A stretch of DNA of 23,010 nt, taken from contig MNCI01004965.1 of NCBI GenBank assembly GCA_015680685.1, forward strand, positions 717-23,726, written 5' to 3'. The DNA comes from Gnetum montanum (taxonomy: Eukaryota > Streptophyta > Gnetopsida > Gnetales > Gnetaceae). The notes below the pieces were generated by a model. The model did not search any database. It worked only from the letters and a program-made list of their open reading frames with translations, and was not told the origin of the DNA. Made by a program: the position numbers and the translations under genes. Position 1 is the stretch's first letter, and every line of letters starts with the position of its first letter. Shown piece after piece: positions 1 through 9,660 of the stretch.

Positions 1-57
1 ATAACCTTCCTTGGGCATAAGTCCCAAGGGTTCTTCTTGTTTCATGCCTAAGCCCAT

Positions 58-1445
58 CTACGAGATGGTGTAGTTAATCTTGCTGTGAATAACCATGGCC
101 AGGACAACAATGTAATAGTGCATAATAGCGACCCATGGTAGCATCCAAGGGTTCATGACTTTCTTGTTTCCATCCTTGGATTTTCTTTCGCAAGTTAGAC
201 ACTGGGAGTACGTTTGGTACTTATCGTTGAACAGTTCTAACATAGTACTCCACCTATGAATGGATTCTGATTCTAAGGACCGGTACCAGCTTTCAGCTTC
301 TTTTATTAGTGTCCGTGGGAACAACTTAAGTTTTTGCCACTCGTTTTCTATGTTTTGCAAGGCACACACATTGTGAAATGCTTGTAAGTGATTTTGAGGA
401 TTAGCGTTATATCCCCCTTCAAATTGTGGGATGTTATTCATGTCTAACCTCTTGATCCTACTATCTTTTTGGTGCCGTGTTGAAACTCTCACAGCCTTAG
501 TTATATCTAGCATGCTTCGCGTGGCAAGTAGGGGTTCATCATGATCATCTCATTCATAGCGTCTATGGTGCCTACGCGGTTCCCTACCCTCCCTTCTTCT
601 ATGTCATGATTCCCTAGAATGCCCTCATCCTTTGTCTTGGCTGTTTCGTCTATGACTTCCACTTTGTTTACCCTTATCCTCATGATTTGTTTCTCTATGG
701 CTACGTCCAGACACTAAAGGAGAGGGTGAAGGAGACAATGAAGGTGAAGAAGAAGGAGAACCACCACCATGACAATGTCTACTACCTTCTCTTCGGTGGT
801 CTCTGCCTCGATCACGATTGCGATCAGAATGCCCACCTTTGTCATGTGTCCTTTTTTATTTTCAAACACTTTGTGTCCATTGGTATCAACACCTGGGTTG
901 TGAATAGTAAAATGAAGGTTCTGATACACGACCCCTTGCCCAAAGTCAAGGGGAGGAACATCGTTATGTGGGTGACTACCTGAGCTAGGTTTATCACCCT
1001 CAATTTCGCTTAAAACATGGGGGGCATCCTTAGACCATTTTCCCTTCAAAGACTTATGGTGTCTCTCCTGTTGCAAATCCCTTTGATGTTGCACTTTTGT
1101 GGGACGATAGTCTCTCGAATCATAGTCTTGTACAACGTACTCTGTGTGTAAGTGTTGCATGCCTATTCGTGTGAGAGCACGAAGGAGCATACTTGGAACT
1201 ACATGGTCGAGAGGTAACACTATGTTACCTTCCAAGTCACGCCAACGCAGTTGTTTGTCTTGATAGAGAATAAAGATGAAGTTGGGTACATATTCATTAG
1301 GATGAATATATACCACATGAAACTGTTGAGGGATTGGCGGATCAACTTCATGTGTTTCCTGTCGCTGAATGCTTCTTGTGTTAGTCCTAGGTGGTGAAGT
1401 GCTTTTGTGCGAAGAAGAAAACATCTTGTCTTGTTCAGTGTGCAA
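58..1445 (-). pseudogene. retrotransposon gag, disrupted
   Basis: Gag is the structural protein that packages the element's RNA. The first open segment starts with ATG at 1445, about 90 bases past the primer-binding site. It carries a hydrophilic N-terminal region and shifts frame near a T-run at about 850-856. Past that point a neighbouring frame becomes rich in Arg, Asp, Ser and His. The segment 513-58 is the best-conserved part: it carries the Retrotrans_gag pattern (FEGGYNANPQNHLQAF, then a Trp-Tyr pair, then a W..M..LF..KY stretch). Between about 720 and 513 the downstream frame is interrupted by three TGA codons. The last residues before the stop at 58 look out of frame and may follow another indel. 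The assignment to gag is firm; the exact lineage is not. Confidence 0.8.
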
Positions 1446-1537
1446 TGTACTATTATCTTTTCCTTAATCAACCCTAAGGGTTCGTTTCAATGAAGTGAAT
1501 GATTTCCTACGTTCTACTTAGCACACAAACAACTAAG

Positions 1538-1555
1538 TCCCCAGCAACAGCGCCA
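1538..1555 (-). other. retrotransposon primer-binding site (tRNA 3'-end complement)
   Basis: Read on the minus strand this is TGGCGCTGTTGCTGGGGA. It begins with TGG, as expected for pairing with the CCA end of a tRNA primer, and lies one base after the LTR end. It differs by a few transitions from the TGGCGCCGTTGCCGGGGA form that I recall from plant Ty3/Gypsy elements of the Athila/Tat/Ogre type. The primer tRNA was not identified. Confidence 0.8.
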
Positions 1556-1556
1556 A

Positions 1557-2361
1557 TGATGAGCGATGAGGTACCCCTACACTCAACCATACGAATACAA
1601 GCATTTCATGCACAATCCGGTCGAATTCCAAGGACTAAGTGCCTATGTGCCTTCATGAAACGATAACAGGTTGGTTAATCATTGTCTTCCCAAACTTACT
1701 TGTATGTCATGGTTATATGGTTAAGTAAGCTTGAGGCATATGATTTTTATGGCTTTTATGTGTTTTATATCTTGCTCTAATAAAGAGGGGAAGAGAGATA
1801 ACTAAATACTAATCTAAATTAACTACTCATTAACTAAGTCCTAATTACTCCTAACACCAGTATTTGTTCCCCCTTGTTGTACACATCCTAAACCAATGCA
1901 ACGCTGTTGGGATTACCAAACGCTAATTGTCACTCGGTTACCAAGTGCTACACGCATGCTTGAAGTGGTCGTACTGAGTGTATTTAACTAAGAGAGTTGG
2001 AGGGTGAGAGAAATCATTAATTAACTATGAAAGCATTAAATAATAATTAACACTAATTAATTTATTCTGCATGCTACAAGGTTTATCATAAAGTTTGTCT
2101 TTATTGCCATACACAAAGTGTGCTTAGGTACACAATGCTCGAATAAAGATCCATTCACTCTATGACTCCTACTGTAGGCACGCAGAAATAATTCTAACTC
2201 TGGAGGGAAAAAATGGCAAGAGTTTGGCTAAGAGACTAACTTCTAATGTGGAAACCAAGGGCGCTGCCTCTTATTTATAGGCAAGGAGATGGGTCGCAAT
2301 ATCAGGTATCCGACATCGCATGGTTGATCCGATATCGTGGACACGATATCACGGTTCATCA
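1557..2361 (-). repeat. long terminal repeat (5' LTR of the left element, 805 bp)
   Basis: The ends form a perfect 6-bp inverted pair: on the element's own strand it starts TGATGA (2361-2356) and ends TCATCA (1562-1557), with the canonical TG..CA termini. The primer-binding site follows after one base. A TATA-like CTATAAATAAGA lies at 2280-2269. Blocks shared with the LTR that starts at 22782 include the TGATGA start, the TATA segment, CCCTCCAGAGTTAGA (about 2207-2192) and TCTTTATTCGAG (2149-2138). The segment from 2361 to the TATA box (U3) contains a perfect 9-bp inverted repeat at 2331-2350. Confidence 0.85.
2269..2280 (-). promoter_or_regulatory. TATA box of the left LTR
   Basis: Minus-strand CTATAAATAAGA sits about 80 bp inside the LTR and would direct leftward transcription into gag. 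The same 12-mer occurs at 22846-22857 in the right-hand LTR at a similar distance from its start, which supports a conserved promoter element. Confidence 0.65.
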
Positions 2362-3430
2362 GTTGTATATGATATTATTACCAAGAATGATTTTATTGAT
2401 AATAAATTCAACAAGGTATGGAAAATGCAATTATTATTGAACTTTTGGATAAGAAAAATGGAAGAGATTTGGAGAGTTCCTGCCTTTGCAAAAATTATAT
2501 TTCATCCAGATCTTTCTACTAGCAACATATGGAAATCATTTCTCTTAAATGTCCTCTTTGTAAAAGTGAAGACTCATTTGTTGATGTATTTTTTAGTGTT
2601 ATGTTGCATAGCATGCTTTGAAATGGATATATAGAATTTGTAATAACTTTCAATTAAACATTAATGATATCATTATTGGTGATCAACCCGATTTATCTAC
2701 TTTGCATTTGAAAGTGTTTTTGACTACTTTTTCTCTATTCTATTTGGAAGCTTTGATGTGCTGTTATTTTCCAGCCGCAACAGCATAACTATAACTTCTC
2801 TTCAGAATTTAACTATCAGATTCTCAAAGGTGTCACTTTTCAATTACATCTTCAAGCAAAAGAGCTTCCGATGAAACCTGGACAATTAATTTTTTTCTTA
2901 TACTATGAATTTCTTTTTGATTTGGAGACTTAAGTTAAAAAATCTTTCAACTTATGTTATAATTTATTTAACTTTTGTTGTTTTTTATTTATTATTTTTT
3001 ATCGATGCTAAAACCCTTTATTAAGAAGCGAAAACTTGTGAGGGAGTCTTTGAATAAGGTAAGGCCTAGATCTTTCCCTTTGAGTAGTTGTAAGGATCAA
3101 AACATAAAAATACATCCTAAAATTATTGGTCATTTTCACTCCCTATTTCTGATTTCATATACTATGAAGTTTTTAAATAACAATAATTTAATAATAACCT
3201 GGGCATATACTCATATACAAAATTCGTGGATAAGCCGGCCCCTTCCATGGTGAAATACAACTTCCATATGTAACACTTCATCCTGTAGAAAAGGTCTTGG
3301 CTTTTTATAGGGCAACTGGTACACTGAAATTTGACTAGTTGACTCGCATAAATATTTAGTTTAAGTCACCCTCGTTTCATGTTCAGGGGTCGGATTGGGG
3401 AAATACTCCCTAGCCTTGGTGCCTTTGAAA
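2362..3430. other. AT-rich intergenic region upstream of the p24 gene, with a possible LINE scrap
   Basis: There is no intact gene. At about 2548-2595 a forward frame reads CPLCKSEDSFVDVFF, which resembles the zinc-binding domain at the C-terminus of plant LINE reverse transcriptases (CPLC..E...H.FF pattern), although the usual His and second Cys pair are not preserved. The frame is interrupted soon after. At 3301-3310 a TATA-like CTTTTTATAG could be the p24 promoter, giving a 5' leader of about 100 bp, but no independent signal supports it. Confidence 0.3.
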
Positions 3431-6400
3431 ATGCCAAATTGGGTGTGCTACACGATGAGATTAAGAGCCCTTAATATTCTCGTAATAGCAGTAGCTCTGC
3501 TTCAGACTACAGCAGCAATCAGAGTCGAAGTAAAGGGATCTCACAGTGTTAAGTGTGTAACTGAAGATATTTTGCAAAATGTGATTGCTCTTGTCGATTT
3601 CTCCGTTGTGGATCATAAAATCACCGGCCAGGCAGTCTCCGTCCAGGTATGCATCAAAGAATCTTTTCATAACCTAAATGATATGTAATTTGGTTAAAAG
3701 ATTTATTCAACCATGAGTGCAAATCCCCGTGTATGGAATTCGTAGAAAACCTACCCTATTTATTTATTTATTTTTGGCAATTAGTGTTTTCTTTCCTTTT
3801 GAATGTTGACCTCATCTCTGTCGGAGGAAAATTAAGGACTCAATTTTTTTCAATGGAATTTCGGGCAAAAAGGATTTAGTTATTTTGTGGTGTTTCCTGA
3901 TTTAAAAAGTAGGGGAACTTATAGGGAGTATCGATATATCTACACCTATCCATATGTCTTACTGGGTACACAAGAAGTGGTAGTTTAATTTTTTGCCGTT
4001 GAAGCCTGAATTATTAAAGGAATGGGCCAGACAAATGAATAGGGAGATGTTAACCTAGACAAATGAATAGGGAGATGTTAACCTAGTGGTAGGAGTCTTG
4101 GCTTTGTAACTCCAAGTTATAGTGTGATTCACTAGGTACCTCTGAGTTCTAAATAAATAAATAAAATTCGGTAAGAAAATTTGAAACCGGTCTGATAGTG
4201 GATGTAAGAAAAAAAATTCAGTTTCTGTGAAATCTGGTAACAAAGACAAAAATAACATTAGACTGTTTATGTTAAAATATGGGCATAAGAGTCAGAGCAT
4301 CTATGTTGGTTTCTTCATGGATTAATCAATGATTATGGAACTGTCAGTTGTCTCTGTGAAGTTGGTGAGCTTTGGATCTTTTTGATTGATGACTTTTTTG
4401 TAGCAGTTGACTGATTAGGTCCTTATTTACTGCTAAATGAACTGCAAAGCATATGTGTAGTTTGTAATTTAATTCTGCAATGGTTTTGTAGTTTACTAAA
4501 ATGACTTGAATTTCAAGGCGTAAAGTATTCAGCTTTTGAACATTAGCATATGAGTTTTACTTAATGCCTTGACAATAGTGGTCAGTGAACTTGATCTGGA
4601 AGGTGGTACAAGTAAAATGTTACTGGCTAAAGTACTACCGCTACTGCTACAATAGCATTCTTTAGCAATTACAGTGTTGCATTTTAATATTTTATGATAC
4701 TATAGATGGGAGTGCACTTGGGTTAATCTGAAAAATCATTCGTACAGATGGTAAATCTTTTCCTCTTATCTAAAAGAAATTCCTGGCCATCAGGTCATTA
4801 TTATTGTTGGCCTTGGGGTCATATTGGTTGGATTTGATTATCAGATTCGGTAAATGATTTTAATGTATTTAAATAAGCGACTGTTTCTTAATAATTGCCA
4901 AACATTATGATTATTAACCAGATTTATTCAAAAAAGTTTAAAAAAAAAAACTCATCATGAAAATGGAGATAGGCAAAGCTTTGGCACCATCAAAAAAATT
5001 ATAAGGCAGTGCTGAACAAGTGCCAATAATAAATACATCATATAGATTTAGATACGAGTAGTGTAGTGTATTGCTTTTGCCCATGAAATATGGACTAATT
5101 ATTGAAGGTGAGTTTCTTGAAAAAACCATGGTAATTTTTAGGAGAAATTTTGTTTTCCTTACATGGGTTAAGTTCAGGTCTATTCTGAAATTGAATGTAT
5201 CTAGTTATGCCCACTAGACCGTTTTGGATTTGTTGGACCAAACCACCGTAACCAAAAGAGTAATCTGAAACTGAATGTATTTAATTATGTCCTTCAGAGT
5301 TTCTGTTTCAGAATTTCTTTACAGAATTGGCGTATAACTCAGCATTGCTCATAATAATGAATGAATGGTTTGGGATTTCCGTGTCAAGACGCTTACAACT
5401 ATGCTGACAATGTTAGTATTGTGGTATTTGCTACTATGAAGATGACTATTGACATATGTTTGTAAAAAGACTGAGCCTAATTATGCCAATGACTATAAAG
5501 CTGGCCATACAAGTTATCATATATAAATTTTGGTTGTTTTTGAATTAATAACTCTTAGATAGCAACTTAGAAATTTTAATTCAAATATTGTATATATGGA
5601 TGTAAGTATGTAATTGTTTTCTGTGGAATGACTTTTGTAGTTGTGAATTGTAGGCAACATCACCTTATGGAGTCTCATTGTATAGTTCTGAAAATGTACC
5701 ATCTGGACATTTTGGATTCACAACCCATGAATCTGGAGAGCACACGATATGTTTTTCAGTTTCAAATGCTGCTGAAGGAGTTATAACAACTATTGATTTT
5801 GACTGGAAGATGGGGCTTGCAGCTAAAGATTGGTCCACGATAGCTAAAAAAGAAAAAATAGAGGTTCTCTTTTTGCATCCTCTAACTTTACTCAATATCT
5901 TATGCATGCTTGCATTGTATTAACTATCCAATTATATTCCTTTCTAATATGGAAGAAGAATTTTCCTGAAAGATCATTGGCAAAACTTGTTTCCAGTTAA
6001 TTACAATAGTTTATGTTCCATAGTTAATTGCAATAGTTCATGTTCCTGGTAAGTGATAAATAATAGCTTAGTCCTATTAAGTTGTTTGAACTTAAATATT
6101 AGATTGACGCATTAGGTTGACACCATTACAAACATTAAAGTTGGTTTCAATATAAATATTAGATTGTTCCCAAATAAATTTGTTGAAACTAAATGAACTA
6201 TTTATTTATTTTTTAAAATTTCCCTCATTATCAAGAACGCTAAGTCATTGATGTTACACCCTGGAATAGATCCCAAAATAGTTTTAAAGCATTATTTCGT
6301 TTGGTGACACAATGAGAACAATGTCAAACTTTCTTATTTGATAATTTGTCAGGTAGCGAAAGCTTTTGTTTTTTCTTTTTCAGTGGGGGTGACCTGCTGA

Positions 6401-8330
6401 AATAGGACAGCTTGACTGGGACTTATGCAGAATAGAGGGGATGACTTGTTGAATGAAGAAATTTATTTATTTATTATTTTGAAACTATAATATCTTTGCG
6501 ATCCAAATGAGTTTCGGACTATTTTTGGGCTTGTTGAAAAGCTCGTTCTCTGAACAAATGTAACTCTAACATGGCCTTCAATTTAACTTGTGCTGATCAT
6601 CTAAGATTATTATTGAATGTTGAAATTAGTGAATGTTGACGAAATAATGAGTAAATGATAAAATGATAAGAAAGAGAGAGACAGAGTGGTGAATGTAAAT
6701 GATGAGAGAAAGAGTGTTGAGGGTAATGAGAGTAATAGCGAGAATTGTGAGGTGATGGAGATGAAAGAGTAATGAATTGTTGATAAAAATATTTTGTTAA
6801 ATTATCAATCATCAGCATTGTTCCTTATGTTGTTCAAAAGAGAGAAATGGCGTCCAATTTATAAAAATAGATTAGGGTCATAATACATCAACTGGGGAGA
6901 AGTCTGCCTTGTCCCTGCATTTCAAATTATGAAATTTCAAGGCGTATTTGGGGCCAAAATAAATAAATTACTTACGCCCATCAAATACCAAATTTGATTT
7001 TTTAAAAAGAAACTTTTGGACTTCCAAGTCCAATTTACATCGTTTTCATCAAATTTTTAATAAAAAGCATGAGAAAAGTCATTCTAAGGTTTTTGCCATA
7101 GAATGAAAAATGTCTTGAACACTTTCCTTGCACCCTACTCTCCAACATTATTTGCATCTCTTATTAGAGACCAAAGTTAAAATGCTGAAAACCGTGCGTG
7201 GATCAAAATTACATAATGAAAAGTGAGGAGGCTCTTTAAGAAATTGATCAAATAACCTAAAAGTGAGACTAGAAGTGAGATATTAGTCTTGAGAGTAGAC
7301 ACAACATAGATAACAAATCCATTAAACTCAGCCTTAGAAAAACCAACAAAAAAAACTATTTTAGAATGGCGAACTCAATGAAGAGGTCTTGTGTTTGAAT
7401 AACTTCATCTTTTCTTTGGACTAGATCACGATGACTCAAGCTTAAATCTTGTTTAAAGGTTAGTTCCCAGTCTTCACATTTAATTTTCTTTTTTAAAAAA
7501 TAAATGAAGGCATTTTGTTTTCATTTGTCGCGAGAAAAAAAGAAAACTTGCTACAATCATGTTAATTGATCATGGGGTGACTAGTTCTTCTGCAATAGGA
7601 ATAGTGAAATACCTTAGACAATGGTTGAAAGTATTAGAAGATCCATAATTTTTCTATGGTTAAATCTTTTTCTACAAAATACTTTTTGCTATATATGGTT
7701 AAATCTCTTAATGTGTTGGTCACAGCTGGAAGTTGCTGTTACGCTAGAAAAGCCTAAAAGCCTAGGTTGGAGCTGAGTTGTGAACAGCTGCACGGCCTGA
7801 TGTGGGGCATTACTTTTTTTAAAAAAAAAGATATTATAAAAGAAATGGCTTCCCCAGTGCTGTCAGTTCTTGCCTGTTAACAATAGATATTCATTTGTTT
7901 AAATATATAATATGTGTGTTTTCTTTTTAAGAAATTCTCAAGACTAGTTTTTAAAGTTTGATTATTTATTTTCATTTTATTTATGGATGGCAGGGTGTTG
8001 AGCTTGACATGGCAAGACTCCATGATTTGGTTGATACTATTCATGAAAACTTGGTTTATCTTAAACAAAAGTATGTTCGTTACAAACATATTGAAGGATT
8101 TAGCATTTTCCTTCGGAGTTTAAACAGTGTTTTATAATTTCTTTATTGTTATTAAGAATATTTGCTTTTATCTATCAAAACCTAGGGAACTGGAGATGCG
8201 GAGCCTGAATGAATCAACCAATTCCAAAGTAGCATGGCTTAGCATTTTAGCACTGGTGGTTTGTATAGCTTCTTCAGTTGTACAGCTGTTTTTGTTGAAG
8301 CAGTACTTTGTTAAGAAGAAACTTATATGA
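3431..8330 (+). CDS. p24 family transmembrane emp24/GOLD cargo receptor, delta subfamily (four exons)
   Basis: Exons are 3431-3646, 5654-5863, 7994-8070 and 8186-8330 (TGA stop), giving 215 aa. All introns are GT..AG (phases 0, 0, 2). p24 proteins are type I membrane proteins that cycle between ER and Golgi in COPI/COPII vesicles and help sort cargo such as GPI-anchored proteins. Visible parts (numbered from the 3431 ATG) are a hydrophobic signal peptide (about 1-29), a luminal GOLD domain with its two disulfide cysteines (C42 in [10 protein letters not shown]105 in HTICFSV), the family block [20 protein letters not shown], a coiled-coil segment ([20 protein letters not shown]), one membrane helix and a cytosolic tail ending YFVKKKLI. 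The aromatic pair plus KKxx end is the expected COPI/COPII signal. LNES in the coiled-coil-proximal part is a possible N-glycosylation site. 3431 is the first in-frame ATG; an ATG at 3455 (207 aa) gives a tighter signal peptide and could be the real start. No defect is visible. Confidence 0.93.
3680..3775 (+). mobile_element. tRNA-derived SINE-like remnant in p24 intron 1
   Basis: A segment reading ATTTGGTTAAAAG, then TCAACCATGAGTGCAAATCC, looks like the D-arm to T-arm stretch of a tRNA. GTGCAAATCCC resembles the Pol III B box (GGTTCRANYCC). It is followed by a short body and a simple (TATT)n tail at about 3756-3775. Boundaries are approximate and no target-site duplication was established. 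Confidence 0.4.
4029..4084 (+). repeat. perfect 28-bp tandem duplication
   Basis: Two identical adjacent copies (4029-4056 and 4057-4084) begin AGACAAATGAATAGGGAGAT and end GTTAACCT. The identity implies a recent event. The second copy runs into the SINE-like element that begins at about 4079. Confidence 0.85.
4079..4167 (+). mobile_element. short tRNA-derived SINE-like element with (AAAT)n tail
   Basis: TAACCTAGTGGTAGGAGTC fits a Pol III A box (TRGCNNAGTGG) and D arm. About 40 bp later GTGTGATTCAC is a degenerate B box. A short body follows and the element ends in AAATAAATAAATAAAA, a typical SINE tail. Confidence 0.5.
5864..7993 (+). other. p24 gene intron 2 (2130 bp)
   Basis: Starts GTTCTC (a weaker donor than GTAAGT) and ends GGCAG. 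It contains an imperfect 25-bp tandem pair (5995-6019 and 6022-6046), the C-poor purine-rich tract (6602-6805) and AT-rich sequence without a recognisable gene. The exon 2/3 junction KIE|GVELD matches the family sequence with no gap, which supports both splice sites. Confidence 0.75.
6602..6805 (+). repeat. low-complexity purine-rich, nearly C-free tract
   Basis: About 204 bases contain only three C residues (6640, 6672, 6739). The tract is built from GATGA, AATGA and GAGAGA-like words. It is a decayed simple-sequence region with strong strand asymmetry. The long open frame on its minus strand is a by-product of this composition. Confidence 0.7.
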
Positions 8331-8665
8331 GTCAGAGTTAGAAAAGGAGTTGGAGTTGGGTTGGAAGAAAAGAAAGAATTCTCCTTGATTCTCCGCAGCC
8401 ACCTTATTTCATTCGGAAAGGATTATTTTTTCCGTGTGCATTAAAGTTGTTCTGGAAAATTCCAGCCACAACAGATGTTTTTTTAAATATTTTTGATATT
8501 ATTGTGTTCTATACAAACTGAAAAGTATATTCCAGTATGCAGCAGGGATTTTGCTTTTCACATTAATTTAGAAGACATTAGAACGAGCCAGTGAAATGTT
8601 TGTTTTGTATTGTTCGATCCATTAATTTATGCATTTAATAATAAATTCCTCATCTTGGTTGAGCA
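8331..8665 (+). terminator. p24 gene 3' UTR and poly(A) signal region
   Basis: After the TGA at 8328-8330 there is a T/G-rich far-upstream-type element (TGTTTGTTTTGTATTGT, about 8599-8615), followed by AATAAA at 8640-8645. This order matches plant polyadenylation regions, so cleavage may fall around 8655-8670. The small open frame at 8629-8811 is not treated as a gene. Confidence 0.5.
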
Positions 8666-9058
8666 AAAGTGTTGCGGAGAAATATTTTAAATATCTTAGA
8701 TTTCAAACCTATACTGCTGCACTTTCGTTTAATGACTTCATACTTCTGGAAAGTACAGAACTTGCATGGAGGGGTTTAGATTTTTGGTCACTGGAGAACA
8801 AATTGGCGTAAATCCTGATCCGATCTGTCTATCCTAGAATTCTACATGAAAGCTTGTGGTTTTTAGCCGTCATCATATGTTCTCTGAAGTTAGAAATTTA
8901 TACAAAAAGTGGTTCTAACCACTTGATATTTGCTTTAAAAATTTCTTGGTAATTAAACTACAGAGGATGCCGAAATTGGAAGTCATAGGATATTAAATGC
9001 ATGTAATACATATCTTCGCACTAATGGGTTTAGTGTTTTTTCTTTTTCAAATCTTGGA

Positions 9059-9267
9059 ATGATATCGGTACATGTGCAGGTGCTGGGTACATTGATCAAG
9101 CAATCGATTATTCTCTCTATTAAAAAAATTAATGGAAACAATGGATACCTAGTAAATCGAATGATATCGGTACAAGTGCAGGTGCTGGGTAAATTGATCA
9201 AGCAATCCATTATTCTTTCAAGTAAAAACAAAAGAGAAACAGTTGTTGGATACGGAGTAAATCGACT
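9059..9267 (+). repeat. tandem duplication, unit about 102 bp, two copies
   Basis: The block starting ATGATATCGGTACA.GTGCAG occurs at 9059 and 9161. The copies match over most of their length, with a few substitutions and a small indel in the A-rich centre. Both strands are open across it, as expected when a frame is duplicated with a unit divisible by three. No known protein was recognised. Confidence 0.8.
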
Positions 9268-9364
9268 CATTGCAGAGGAGTGTCTCATTAAAAAAAGTGT
9301 CCAATATTAAGGTAAGCTTGAGACTCGAAATTGTTTAATACATTATTATTATTTAGGGACAATA

Positions 9365-9660
9365 TCATTTGGAGTGATAGTAATAGTAATATGCTTGTTT
9401 CTCATGTCCTAAGATCTAGGGGTAGTTACTAGAAAGAGGTTAGACTTTTGCTCACCCATTGACTCTCCCAAGATCTCTCTTCACCTTGATAGGATGAGCA
9501 TTAAGCCTATGGGTGATAATCCTTTGGTAACAATCATGGAAGTCTCGATATTGGTAAGATGAGCATTGTGCCCCTTTAGTAACCATTATGGTAACTTGTG
9601 TATTAAGGATGAGCATTGAGCCTTTGGGTGATATCTTTTAGTAACAATTATAATAATCCA
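9365..9660 (+). mobile_element. SINE-like element: tRNA-like head plus three GATGAGCATT units
   Basis: The head GAGTGATAGTAATAGTAATA with TGCTTGTTTCTCATGTCC resembles a tRNA D-arm and anticodon arm. A related head recurs at 9671-9705 (GAGTGATGGTAAGGTACTTG). The body has three tandem variants of GGATGAGCATTGAGCCTWTG with GGTGATATCYTTTAGTAAC, at about 9490, 9547 and 9606. The same head-plus-unit order reappears at about 15628-15760 in Ycf23 intron 3, which supports one dispersed family. Boundaries are approximate. Confidence 0.5.

Larger units (their letters stand above)
1..2361 (-). mobile_element. 5' part of a degenerate Ty3/Gypsy-type LTR retrotransposon, reading leftward and cut by the window edge
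   Basis: On the minus strand the parts come in the order expected for an LTR retrotransposon: an LTR (2361 to 1557), a primer-binding site one base beyond it (1555 to 1538), a short leader, then a gag-like region (1445 to 58) that contains a recognisable retrotransposon gag domain. Protease, reverse transcriptase, integrase and the second LTR would lie left of base 1. The gag region is broken by a frameshift and in-frame stops, so this copy is not autonomous. The gag type and the primer-binding site resemble plant Ty3/Gypsy elements of the Tat/Athila/Ogre kind, but the lineage cannot be fixed without the pol domains. The 5 bp beyond the LTR (2362-2366, GTTGT) are a candidate target-site duplication whose partner is outside the window. 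Confidence 0.85.
3647..5653 (+). other. p24 gene intron 1 (2007 bp), with SINE-like insertions
   Basis: Starts GTATGC and ends TTGTAG. It contains two tRNA-like SINE candidates (about 3680-3775 and 4079-4167), a perfect 28-bp tandem duplication (4029-4084) and a weak 30-bp direct repeat (5184-5213 and 5264-5293, about 80 bp apart). The rest is AT-rich with no coding signal. Confidence 0.75.

Noticed and set aside
714-983. Forward open frame of about 98 codons opposite gag
   Set aside because: It is the mirror of the Arg/Ser-rich gag region, with no recognisable protein; its openness follows from the gag codon composition.
2246-2440. Forward open frame across the LTR promoter end
   Set aside because: It spans the LTR boundary and TATA box in the antisense direction; no protein similarity was seen.
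3395-3430. Extending the p24 reading frame upstream of 3431
   Set aside because: The frame is open to 3395 but starts with TTG; no in-frame ATG exists before 3431, and plants rarely initiate at TTG.
8629-8811. 60-codon open frame downstream of the p24 stop
   Set aside because: It begins at the putative poly(A) signal region, has AT-rich codon use and no recognised product.
9059-9310. Overlapping 83- and 101-codon open frames on both strands
   Set aside because: Simultaneous openness on both strands comes from a tandem duplication divisible by three; not called as a gene.
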